A stretch of DNA of 35,605 bases, from assembly GCA_964472265.1 (NCBI GenBank), contig CAYYJO010000014.1, forward strand, positions 1-35,605, given 5' to 3'. Below the pieces are notes generated by a model, which saw only the letters and a list, made by a program, of their open reading frames with translations, had not been told where the DNA came from and did not search any database. How positions within the stretch are numbered: the first letter of the stretch is position 1; every line of letters begins with the position of its first letter. The DNA comes from JAGNLA01 sp964472265. GTDB taxonomy: Bacteria; Caldisericota; Caldisericia; JAAYUI01. The position numbers were made by a program, and so were the translations under genes. This document shows, piece by piece, positions 23,291-30,587 of the stretch.

Positions 23291-24164
23291 GATAATGTTG
23301 CAGACTTATAAGACAGTTCTGAGGCTCCTGAAACAAACATGGCTGAAGATGCTGATTTTATGGGCAATAATAACAGTTGCGGCCCTGGCCGTTAACCTTC
23401 TGATTCCAAGACTGTCAGCACTCATCGTCGGTCATGGGTTCGATCCGCTTAAGGCCCCGTCGTTCATTTGGTCACAGAGTCTTGACAGATTGCTTGAAGA
23501 AGGCACAACTATCTTTAAAACTGTTGGTATTGCCAGCTTTTTCTTCCAGGGACTCTATGGCGCTTTTGAATTCATAATCCATAACTCGCTTTTGTCACTT
23601 TTTGCCGGCTTCTACACGTTCTATGCCCTTGGTGCGCTCAGGGACAATGATTTCGGCCTCAGGTCAATGGTCAAGGGACTGAAGCCTTCTGCACGATATA
23701 TGGTAGGAATGTGGTTTATTATCCTCATTCTAATTTTTGCAGGCGGAATAGGCGCTATTGAGCAGGCTTTTTACAACACTCAACCAAGTGGTGATGCAAT
23801 GTCCATGCTTGCTGCCTGGACGATTGTCGGTTCTGTGGCTGTTTTCGGTCTTTGTATACTTTTCATCAGACTCTCGCTCCTTCCCTATGTCAGATGCGTT
23901 TCAACCGAGAGATTCTCTGATTCGGTCAGATTTACATTCCATCTGACATCTGGCAGTTTCTGGGTGATCATTGCGATCATGGTTCCGGTTGCGCTCCTGT
24001 CTTATGCGCTTTTTTACTACACTCGTTCAATAGAATATCTAGGAACCATCTGCCAACAGGTTGGTATAATCACCGTTGTAATCTTTGAGGCATCGCTGTT
24101 TCACACGCTCACCGAGAAGAAGGAGCAGAAGAATACATCGATTGCCACTGAGAGACTCGGTTGA
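23283..24164 (+). CDS. Polytopic membrane protein, cluster member 7
   Basis: This 293-residue protein has about six membrane segments. LPYVRCVSTERFSDSVRFTFHLTSGSFW near residue 210-240 has the same layout as the corresponding part of member 6, and a charged tail (TEKKEQKNTSIATERLG) ends the protein. ATG 23283 overlaps the preceding stop by 8 nt, so translation is coupled. The region between segments 1 and 2 is longer and more polar than in the others. It is the last of the seven membrane genes and is followed 40 nt later by the histidine kinase on its own promoter. The function is unknown. Confidence 0.7.
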   Translation: MFEIMLQTYKTVLRLLKQTWLKMLILWAIITVAALAVNLLIPRLSALIVGHGFDPLKAPSFIWSQSLDRLLEEGTTIFKTVGIASFFFQGLYGAFEFIIHNSLLSLFAGFYTFYALGALRDNDFGLRSMVKGLKPSARYMVGMWFIILILIFAGGIGAIEQAFYNTQPSGDAMSMLAAWTIVGSVAVFGLCILFIRLSLLPYVRCVSTERFSDSVRFTFHLTSGSFWVIIAIMVPVALLSYALFYYTRSIEYLGTICQQVGIITVVIFEASLFHTLTEKKEQKNTSIATERLG

Positions 24165-24165
24165 T

Positions 24166-24194
24166 TTGACATAGATACAGCCAGTCAATAAAAT
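24166..24194 (+). promoter_or_regulatory. Promoter of the histidine kinase gene
   Basis: A perfect TTGACA (24166-24171), a 17-bp spacer and TAAAAT (24189-24194) lie 10 nt before ATG 24205. Only a weak GTGAG is present as a possible SD, so the leader should be a few bases at most. Confidence 0.65.
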
Positions 24195-24204
24195 CAGTGA
24201 GTAC

Positions 24205-25959
24205 ATGAGTCTGTGGACTAGGCTTTTTTTGACATTTGTGCTTTGTCTCCTGATCACCCTGATTTTTCTTGGTGTCTATCTGACCATCAACCTCAGGCAT
24301 TTCCAGCTTGAGGAGACTTCTGCATGGCTGACGACACAGGCGAGGGTTCTGGAGCCAAAGATAAGATCGTATATGACAACAGAACCGCCAAGGTTTTCGC
24401 TATCAAACCAGCTGGAAAATGACCTTAGCGGTTACGGTCCATATGTGGGCATAACCTTGCTTGACCCATCTGGAAAACTCGTCTGGAGCACGATAACAAA
24501 TGATACGGCGGACTGGTCTAATAAGCCTGAAGTCGTGGCGGTCAGGGACAGGCGTGAAAATGGCTCTGATACGAGATTTTTCTTGGAGCATAACAATCTT
24601 TTCATCGCAATGCCTATAGTTTCTTACAGTTCTAGCGCAAAAATAATTGGAATCATCGATGTCAATTACTCACTTGTAAACGTCGAGGATCAGACCAAGC
24701 AGTCGGTGAGGTTTATTTTTGCTACATTCCTCATTGCAATGCTCATCGGAGCCCTCTTTATTTACAACGTCGTCCAATTTCAGATTCAGCCGCTTCGTGA
24801 CTTGATTCTTGTCGCATCGGCAATATCTGCCGGCGAGTATGAAAAGCAGTTTGAGGTTCATGGCTCAGATGAGGTTGGACAACTTGCCAGAGCACTCCAG
24901 ATCATGGTTGCAAAGCTGAAATCTGCCCTCTCGATTGCAGCCAATGAAAGATCGACTTTACAAGGCGTTTTTGAAGGCGTCGTCGACGGATTGATACTGG
25001 TTGATCCACATGGAAGGGTTCAGCTTGCCAATCTGGCTGCCTTGACGATGTTTGGTCTCAGCGATACCAGCATCGAGGGCAAACTGGTAGGCGAAATCGA
25101 TTTCCCGCCCGATCTGATAGAGTTTCTGAAATCTACAAAAACAAACGCCGAGACTGAAATCAAGTTCGTCAAGCCGCAAAGAAGGTTTGTCAGAGTCAGG
25201 GCAACGCCTGTCAATCAGGAAGAATCGGTTCTTGGGCTGCTGGCAATTTGCGAAGATGTAACCAGGATGAGGCTCCTTGAGGCCAACGAGAAAGAATTCA
25301 CCCAATATATAAGCCATGAACTCAAGACTCCCCTTGCGTCTCTGTCAGCATCGGTTGAAACACTTCAAACTTCGGCAAAAAATGATCCAAAGGCACAAGT
25401 GCATTTCCTCAACAACATCAACGAAGACATCGTCAGACTGACAAAGCTTGTAAACTCACTGCTCACTTACCAGAGGATTCAGGCAACGCCCGATGAGATG
25501 AACAGATTTGGTTCGGTGGAGCTGATACTCGAAATCCATTCAAAATTCCTGGCTTTTGCAAACAAGAAAGGCATTCTCCTGGATCTTGACGTGCCAGATG
25601 ATGAATACGACGTCATCGCTTCCAGAGACAGGATCATTCAGGTCCTCCTCAATCTTGTCGACAATGCCCTGCGATTCACAAAAAAAGGCGGAACGGTCTG
25701 CCTCAAGCTCCAGGCTGAGACTAAACGTGTAAAAATATCTGTCATCGATACCGGCGTTGGCATCCCAAAAGATTTTGTCGACAGAATGGGCGAAAGGTTC
25801 ATCAAGATTCCAAGAAAGGATCACCAGTTCGACACAAATGTCGGGCTTGGTGTCGCCATCTGCAAGGAAATCCTAAAACGTCACGGATCGACACTGGATA
25901 TCGAGTCGGAAGAAGGCCAGGGAACCACTTTCAGCTTCTATCTCAAACGAGCAAGCTGA
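24205..25959 (+). CDS. Membrane sensor histidine kinase (HAMP-PAS-HisKA-HATPase)
   Basis: This 584-residue kinase is built like PhoR/WalK. A membrane segment at about 8-29 is followed by an extracytoplasmic sensor domain (about 30-168, containing GPYVGITLLDPSGKLVWS and IIGIIDVNYS, a CACHE/PAS-like fold). A second segment (about 169-190), a HAMP domain (about 192-244) and a cytoplasmic PAS domain (about 250-355) come next. The phosphoacceptor is H371 in ISHELKTPL, the N box is NLVDNALRF (N487), and the ATP lid has DTGVGIP (D515) and GLGVAIC. No response regulator lies beside it; the only regulator in the window is at 2098-2829. The sensed signal is unknown, but the cluster of membrane proteins just upstream is an obvious candidate for a functional link. 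Confidence 0.93.
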   Translation: MSLWTRLFLTFVLCLLITLIFLGVYLTINLRHFQLEETSAWLTTQARVLEPKIRSYMTTEPPRFSLSNQLENDLSGYGPYVGITLLDPSGKLVWSTITNDTADWSNKPEVVAVRDRRENGSDTRFFLEHNNLFIAMPIVSYSSSAKIIGIIDVNYSLVNVEDQTKQSVRFIFATFLIAMLIGALFIYNVVQFQIQPLRDLILVASAISAGEYEKQFEVHGSDEVGQLARALQIMVAKLKSALSIAANERSTLQGVFEGVVDGLILVDPHGRVQLANLAALTMFGLSDTSIEGKLVGEIDFPPDLIEFLKSTKTNAETEIKFVKPQRRFVRVRATPVNQEESVLGLLAICEDVTRMRLLEANEKEFTQYISHELKTPLASLSASVETLQTSAKNDPKAQVHFLNNINEDIVRLTKLVNSLLTYQRIQATPDEMNRFGSVELILEIHSKFLAFANKKGILLDLDVPDDEYDVIASRDRIIQVLLNLVDNALRFTKKGGTVCLKLQAETKRVKISVIDTGVGIPKDFVDRMGERFIKIPRKDHQFDTNVGLGVAICKEILKRHGSTLDIESEEGQGTTFSFYLKRAS

Positions 25960-25979
25960 TCGCTTAATCTTTTCATAAA

Positions 25980-26007
25980 TTGACTTCAACCGTCATGAAT
26001 ATAAAAT
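25980..26007 (+). promoter_or_regulatory. Promoter of the rpsB-tsf operon
   Basis: TTGACT (25980-25985), a 16-bp spacer and TAAAAT (26002-26007) lie about 80 nt before rpsB. Unlike most first genes in the window, this unit has a long leader and a clear SD (GGAAGGAG). Confidence 0.65.
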
Positions 26008-26022
26008 TTATTGGATTACGCA

Positions 26023-26063
26023 CACTGCGGGAGCTTTCGGTGAAAGTTAATAAACCTGCAGTG
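26023..26063 (+). promoter_or_regulatory. Structured 5' leader of rpsB, candidate r-protein autoregulatory element
   Basis: CACTGCGGG (26023-26031) pairs with CCTGCAGTG (26055-26063) through 9 bp, one of them G-U. Inside it CTTTC (26034-26038) pairs with GAAAG (26042-26046) across a GGT loop. The structure ends about 10 nt before the SD. Leaders of rpsB are known S2 regulatory sites in several bacteria; that this one is such a site is inference. Confidence 0.45.
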
Positions 26064-26086
26064 GAGGAACAACCGGAAGGAGAAAC

Positions 26087-26917
26087 ATGAGCGTAGTAAA
26101 CATGAAGCACCTGCTCGAGGCAGGCGTACATTTTGGCCACCAGACCAAGAGGTGGAACCCGAGGATGAGACAGTTCATTTTCACAGCAAGGAACGGCATC
26201 CACATCATCGACCTCCGCATCACAGCTGAAAAGTGCGAAGAGGCATACGCAAGGGTCAGGGACATCGCTTCAAGAGGCGGAAACATCATCTTCGTCGGAA
26301 CAAAGAAGCAGGCCCAGGACATCGTCAAGGAAGAGGCAAAGCGCTGTGGTGCCCACTACGTCAACCAGAGATGGTTCGGCGGCACCCTCACCAACTTCAC
26401 AACAATCCACACAAGAATCGAAAAGCTCCGCGACCTTGAGGAAAGGGAAGTCACAGGCGAACTCAAGAGACTCCCGATCAAGGAATACATGAGGATCAAG
26501 AACCTTCGCGACAAGCTCACAAAGTTCCTCGATGGCCTCAAGCACATGGACACTCTCCCGGAAGCAATCTTTGTCACGGACACAATCAAAGATCACGCAG
26601 CCGTCATCGAAGCAAGGAAGATTGGCATCACTGTCATCGGCATCACAGACACAAACTCAGATCCTGAAGAAGTTAATATTCCAATCCCTGGAAACGACGA
26701 CGCCATCAGATCAATCAAATTCTTCACCCAGCTGATCGCAAACGCGATGATCGAGGGCAGGGAAGGTGTTGACCAGGTTCCAGCCGAAACCCAAAAGGTC
26801 GAGGAAACCGAAGACATCGACAAAGAAGAAGCAATGAAAGAAATTGAAAATATTCCGGCCGACACAATTCTTCATGAAGCTGAAGAAAAGTGGTCCGAAT
26901 ACGATGAGGAGGCATAA
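26087..26917 (+). CDS. rpsB: 30S ribosomal protein S2
   Basis: S2 binds late to the 30S subunit and is needed for S1 docking. The 276-residue protein has the family N-terminus MKHLLEAGVHFGHQTKRWNPRM, then FIFTARNGIHIIDL, FVGTKKQAQDIVKEEA, RWFGGTLTNF and the C-terminal GITDTNSDPEEVNIPIPGNDDAIRSI signature. An acidic tail of about 40 residues follows, which is common in S2. An SD (AAGGAG) precedes the ATG. It starts the operon with tsf, 3 nt upstream of that gene. Codon use here and in tsf is strongly biased toward C/A-ending codons, as expected for highly expressed genes. Confidence 0.98.
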   Translation: MSVVNMKHLLEAGVHFGHQTKRWNPRMRQFIFTARNGIHIIDLRITAEKCEEAYARVRDIASRGGNIIFVGTKKQAQDIVKEEAKRCGAHYVNQRWFGGTLTNFTTIHTRIEKLRDLEEREVTGELKRLPIKEYMRIKNLRDKLTKFLDGLKHMDTLPEAIFVTDTIKDHAAVIEARKIGITVIGITDTNSDPEEVNIPIPGNDDAIRSIKFFTQLIANAMIEGREGVDQVPAETQKVEETEDIDKEEAMKEIENIPADTILHEAEEKWSEYDEEA

Positions 26918-26920
26918 GCC

Positions 26921-27772
26921 ATGTCGACAGAACTTGTTAAGCAGCTCAGAGAAGTAACCGGTGCAGGCATTCTTGAATGCAAAAAGGCACTTGAAGAAGC
27001 TGGAAACGACCTGGAAAAAGCCATCGACATCCTTAAGCAGAAGGGTGTTGTCAAGGCAGCAAAGAAAGCCGACAGGGACACAACTGAAGGCAGAATCGGT
27101 GTCGCAATCAGCTCAGACAGAAAGAAACTCGTTCTTGCAAAGCTTGGATGCGAAACAGACTTCGTAGCCAAGAACTCAGAATTCATTGCCCTTGCTGACA
27201 AGATCGCAGCTGTTGCAATGGAAAAGAACATCACATCAGTTGATCCGCTCCTTGCAGAGAAGACGGCAGAAGGCACAGTCGATGACACCGTGAAGGCAGC
27301 AATTGCCAAGATCGGCGAAAACATCAAAATCAACGACGTACAGTTTGTAAAGGCCGACAAGGGCATTCTCGATGTTTACCAGCACCAGGGTTCAAAGCTC
27401 GTGGTAGTGGTCGAAATCCTTGGCGACGAGTCGAAGAAGGAAAACCTTGTCAAGCTTGCCCACGAACTCGCCCTCCAGATCGCAATGGACAACCCAGAAT
27501 TTGTTTGCAGGGATCAGGTACCGGCAGACATCGTGCAGCGTGAGAAGGATAACCTCATGGCTACTCCTGACATCCAGTCCAAGCCGGAAGGCGTAAGGGG
27601 CAAGGTTGTTGAAGGCAAGCTCAGCGCATTCTTCGAAACATGCTGCCTTCTTGACCTCCCGTACATCAGGGAACAGAAAAAGAAAGTTCACGAAGTCGTC
27701 GCCGACACAGCAAAAGAAGTCGGTTCAAACGTTGAAGTCGTGTGCTTCAAGAGAGTCTCCATCGGTAAATAA
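26921..27772 (+). CDS. tsf: Elongation factor Ts
   Basis: EF-Ts is the nucleotide exchange factor for EF-Tu. The 283-residue protein is the full-length form. The N-terminal UBA-like domain has LREVTGAGILECKKALEEA, and the core starts with GCETDFVAKNSEF (77-89), which inserts into EF-Tu. The C-terminal VSIGK end is also typical. The ATG follows rpsB by 3 nt. A small hairpin lies between tsf and pyrH. Confidence 0.98.
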   Translation: MSTELVKQLREVTGAGILECKKALEEAGNDLEKAIDILKQKGVVKAAKKADRDTTEGRIGVAISSDRKKLVLAKLGCETDFVAKNSEFIALADKIAAVAMEKNITSVDPLLAEKTAEGTVDDTVKAAIAKIGENIKINDVQFVKADKGILDVYQHQGSKLVVVVEILGDESKKENLVKLAHELALQIAMDNPEFVCRDQVPADIVQREKDNLMATPDIQSKPEGVRGKVVEGKLSAFFETCCLLDLPYIREQKKKVHEVVADTAKEVGSNVEVVCFKRVSIGK

Positions 27773-27775
27773 AAA

Positions 27776-27793
27776 GGCAGGCTTGCACCTGCC
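27776..27793 (+). other. Hairpin between tsf and pyrH
   Basis: GGCAGG (27776-27781) pairs with CCTGCC (27788-27793) over a 6-nt loop. It ends 2 nt before the SD of pyrH (CGGAGGA). No T-run follows, so it is not a standard terminator; it may adjust pyrH translation or mark an mRNA processing site. Confidence 0.5.
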
Positions 27794-27806
27794 AGGCGGA
27801 GGAAAA

Positions 27807-28520
27807 ATGCCTCGGTACAACAGGATACTGTTAAAGCTTTCAGGCGAATCGCTGCTTGGCGAAAAGGGCTTCGGAATTGATGTTGATTTCATCACCAAAG
27901 TTGCCCAGGTGCTTGTCGAACTCCATAAAATGAACATCCAGATAGCCATTGTCGTTGGCGGTGGCAACATCTGGAGGGGAAAAGACGGAGTGGCGCTTGG
28001 CATGGACAAGGTCAACGCCGACTACATGGGAATGCTGGCAACATGCATGAACGGACTGGCTCTCCAGACCGTCATAGAGAAGATGGGTGTTCCAACCCGA
28101 CTTCAGTCAGCAATCGCCATGCACCAGCTTGCAGAACCATACATTCAAAGAAGGGCAATCCGGCACCTGGAAAAGGGTCGGATTGTCATTTTTGCAGCAG
28201 GCACCGGAAATCCTTTCTTCTCAACCGACACCTCAGCAGCTTTGCGTGCTGCCGAAGTCAAGGCTGAATGCCTGCTCAAAGCCACAAAGATCGACGGTAT
28301 CTACACCGACGATCCTGCGAAGAACCACGACAGCAAAAAGCTTGAACGTGTCACCTACACTGACATTCTTGCCAAAAACCTTCAGGTTATGGATGGCGCG
28401 GCTGTGGCTATCTGTCGTGAAAATGACATCCCAATCATTGTTTTCTCCCTTGTTGACCCCATGAATATAATAAAGGTTGTCAACGGAGAAAATATTGGTT
28501 CGACTGTGTATGGAGGTTAG
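27807..28520 (+). CDS. pyrH: UMP kinase
   Basis: PyrH phosphorylates UMP to UDP and in bacteria is a hexameric, GTP-regulated member of the amino-acid kinase family. The 237 residues begin PRYNRILLKLSGESLLG with the catalytic lysine. GGGNIWRG is the phosphate-binding loop, and GTGNPFFSTDTSAALRA and KIDGIYTDDP are the UMP and nucleotide sites. ATG 27807 has a good SD (GCGGAGG); the frame is open upstream inside tsf but that is a shadow. It is followed 1 nt later by frr, in the standard rpsB-tsf-pyrH-frr order. Confidence 0.97.
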   Translation: MPRYNRILLKLSGESLLGEKGFGIDVDFITKVAQVLVELHKMNIQIAIVVGGGNIWRGKDGVALGMDKVNADYMGMLATCMNGLALQTVIEKMGVPTRLQSAIAMHQLAEPYIQRRAIRHLEKGRIVIFAAGTGNPFFSTDTSAALRAAEVKAECLLKATKIDGIYTDDPAKNHDSKKLERVTYTDILAKNLQVMDGAAVAICRENDIPIIVFSLVDPMNIIKVVNGENIGSTVYGG

Positions 28521-28521
28521 A

Positions 28522-29070
28522 ATGGACACAAAGGCAATTGAACAGAAGATGGAAAAGACCATCCAGTCCCTTCAGCAGAATTTTGTAGGTCTGCGGGCTG
28601 GCAGAGTCACACCGGCAATCGTTGCAAAAGTCACAATCGACGCCTACGGATCACAGATGCCTCTGCCGCAGGTTGGCAACGTTGGCTGCCCTGATGGCAG
28701 AACCATAATCATCGAGCCATGGGATAAGGGATTGATCAAGGAAGTCGTCACTGCCCTCCAGAAGGCAAACCTGGGAGCAAACCCGATTTCAGATGGTAAC
28801 CTTGTTCGTCTCCCGTTCCCGCCACTTTCTCAGGAACGCAGGCAGGAACTGGCAAAAATGGTAAAAAAATATGGCGAAGAAGCCAAAGTCGCCATCAGAA
28901 ACATCCGTCGTGACCTCATCGAGGACGCAAAAAAATCTGAAAAAAACAAGGAAATCTCCGAGGACGAGCGCTTCAAAAGAGAAGACGAAATCTCAAAATG
29001 CGCCGAAAAATTCACAAAAGAGATAGACAAACTCATTCTCACAAAGGAGAAGGAGATTCTTGAGAGTTGA
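28522..29070 (+). CDS. frr: Ribosome recycling factor
   Basis: RRF releases the post-termination ribosome together with EF-G. The 182-residue protein is close to the usual 185. It contains LRAGRVTPAIVAKVTIDAYG, PLPQVGNV, IEPWDKGLIKEV and RLPFPPLSQERRQELAK, all family signatures, then the long C-terminal helix with VAIRNIRRDLIEDAKKSEK. ATG 28522 follows an SD (TGGAGG) 6 nt upstream; longer starts inside pyrH are rejected. Its stop overlaps the uppS start region by 11 nt. Confidence 0.98.
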   Translation: MDTKAIEQKMEKTIQSLQQNFVGLRAGRVTPAIVAKVTIDAYGSQMPLPQVGNVGCPDGRTIIIEPWDKGLIKEVVTALQKANLGANPISDGNLVRLPFPPLSQERRQELAKMVKKYGEEAKVAIRNIRRDLIEDAKKSEKNKEISEDERFKREDEISKCAEKFTKEIDKLILTKEKEILES

Positions 29071-29755
29071 TCCGAAGCTGCCGGAACACATAGCCATCAT
29101 CATGGATGGCAATGGGAGATGGGCGGTTGGCAGAGGATTGCAGAGGGTTGCCGGCCACAAGCGAGGTGTTCTCTCGGTCAGATCAACAGTTGAGAAGGCT
29201 GCACAAGTTGGCATCAAGGCGTTGACACTCTATTGCTTTTCAACAGAAAACTGGAAGCGCGATCCTGCTGAAGTCGAGTTCCTTATGAACACGTTCCTTG
29301 AAACTCTTTTTGAGGAAAGGCCGAGAATCCTGAAGAACAACATTCGCTTCAGACTCATTGGCGACAGATCAAAGCTCTCGGAAGCACTCGTCAAGGCTGC
29401 GCAGAATCTCGAACAGGAATCGACAACCAACACAGGAATGTGGCTTTTACTTGCCATAAACTATGGAGGCAGGGACGAGCTTATCTCGGCGTTCAGGCAG
29501 ATCGTCTCCGAAGGCGTAAAACCCGAAGAGATAACTGGGCAGATAATCTCTGACCATCTCTACACGGAAGGGCTTCCAGACCCAGACATTGTCATAAGGA
29601 CATCAGGCGAGATGAGACTTTCAAACTTTCTAATCTGGCAATCTGCATATTCAGAACTCATTTTCTTTAAGAAATATTGGCCTGATTTTTCTGGAGCTGA
29701 CCTTATGAAAGCCATAAAAATATATCAGAACCGCAACAGGAGGTTTGGAGGATAA
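29060..29755 (+). CDS. uppS: Undecaprenyl diphosphate synthase (cis-prenyltransferase)
   Basis: UppS condenses farnesyl diphosphate with isopentenyl diphosphate to make the C55 carrier for cell wall polymers. The 231 residues show HIAIIMDGNGRWA with the catalytic Asp, GHKRGV, LTLYCFSTENWKR, LLAINYGGRDEL and DIVIRTSGEMRLSNFLIWQSAYSEL; these are all cis-prenyltransferase motifs. The start is TTG 29060, overlapping the frr 3' end, with AAGGAG at a suitable distance. It is followed by cdsA, dxr and ispG, so isoprenoid supply and use are encoded together. Confidence 0.97.
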   Translation: MRVDPKLPEHIAIIMDGNGRWAVGRGLQRVAGHKRGVLSVRSTVEKAAQVGIKALTLYCFSTENWKRDPAEVEFLMNTFLETLFEERPRILKNNIRFRLIGDRSKLSEALVKAAQNLEQESTTNTGMWLLLAINYGGRDELISAFRQIVSEGVKPEEITGQIISDHLYTEGLPDPDIVIRTSGEMRLSNFLIWQSAYSELIFFKKYWPDFSGADLMKAIKIYQNRNRRFGG

Positions 29756-29756
29756 C

Positions 29757-30587
29757 ATGTCTAGAGTGGTTGTTGCACTGATTCTTGCCCCGGTTGTGCT
29801 TGCTCTGACATATCTTTCGGGCTGGCCTTTCCTTGTAATGGTCTGTGTTTTTTCAACACTGGTAGTTTTCGAGGCTGCAAAGGTCATCAAAAAAACCGGC
29901 TCAAAACCGGAGATTCTTTTGCTTGTTCCGGCAAACCTTGCTATCCAGATTGCCGTCTATTTTCAATATTGGAAACTGATTCCCTTCGTAGTTTTTGCAT
30001 TCATCTCAATCCTGTTCATCATCGAAATCATCAAGGGGAACATCACAGGCGCAAGCGGCAGGATAGGAGCCAATCTTGTGGCTCTGGCAATCGGCAGTCT
30101 GCTTGCTTTCCTCACTGTCATTGAATTTGTAGGAGCCACCCCTGGTGAAAAAGCGCCAGGCTGGAGGCTTTTGTTTACACTCTTCTCTGGTGTATGGAGT
30201 TTTGACATCTTCAGCTACTATGGCGGAATGTTGACCGGTAAACACAAACTCGTTCCAAAGGTCTCACCGGGCAAGACCTGGGAAGGACTCATAATTGGCT
30301 TTATCCTCGGATTAGCCGTGACAATCACCGTCGGCCTCTTCCTGATCATTGTCAACAGAGATGTTTTCCCCAATTTCGACCTTGTGAGGCTGATCGCTGG
30401 AGGAATTGTCATCATTGGAGCATCACTGGTCGGCGACCTGAGTGAGTCGGTTCTCAAAAGGGATGCCAACATGAAAGACTCCGGCAAGATTCTCATCGGT
30501 CACGGCGGCGTTCTGGACAGGCTCGATTCAATCCTCTTCGCTGCCCCTGCATTCTATTTCTTCCTGGAGAAGGTTGTTCTTCCTTGA
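29757..30587 (+). CDS. cdsA: Phosphatidate cytidylyltransferase
   Basis: CdsA makes CDP-diacylglycerol, the precursor of membrane phospholipids. The 276-residue protein has about seven to eight membrane segments and the C-terminal signature: VGDLSESVLKRDANMKDSG, then GHGGVLDRLDS. Upstream, KVSPGKTWEG is also typical. The start is ATG 29757, set by GGAGG 5 nt upstream and 1 nt after the uppS stop; a TTG at 29745 is in frame but overlaps this SD. The stop overlaps the dxr TTG start (TTGA). Confidence 0.96.
   Translation: MSRVVVALILAPVVLALTYLSGWPFLVMVCVFSTLVVFEAAKVIKKTGSKPEILLLVPANLAIQIAVYFQYWKLIPFVVFAFISILFIIEIIKGNITGASGRIGANLVALAIGSLLAFLTVIEFVGATPGEKAPGWRLLFTLFSGVWSFDIFSYYGGMLTGKHKLVPKVSPGKTWEGLIIGFILGLAVTITVGLFLIIVNRDVFPNFDLVRLIAGGIVIIGASLVGDLSESVLKRDANMKDSGKILIGHGGVLDRLDSILFAAPAFYFFLEKVVLP

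Noticed and set aside
26872..27366. Minus-strand frame of 164 codons opposite tsf
   Set aside because: It arises from the strong codon bias of tsf (few complementary stops). The protein is low-complexity with no motif.
27606..27806. 67-codon upstream extension of pyrH
   Set aside because: It lies entirely within tsf in another frame. UMP kinase homology and the SD place the start at 27807.
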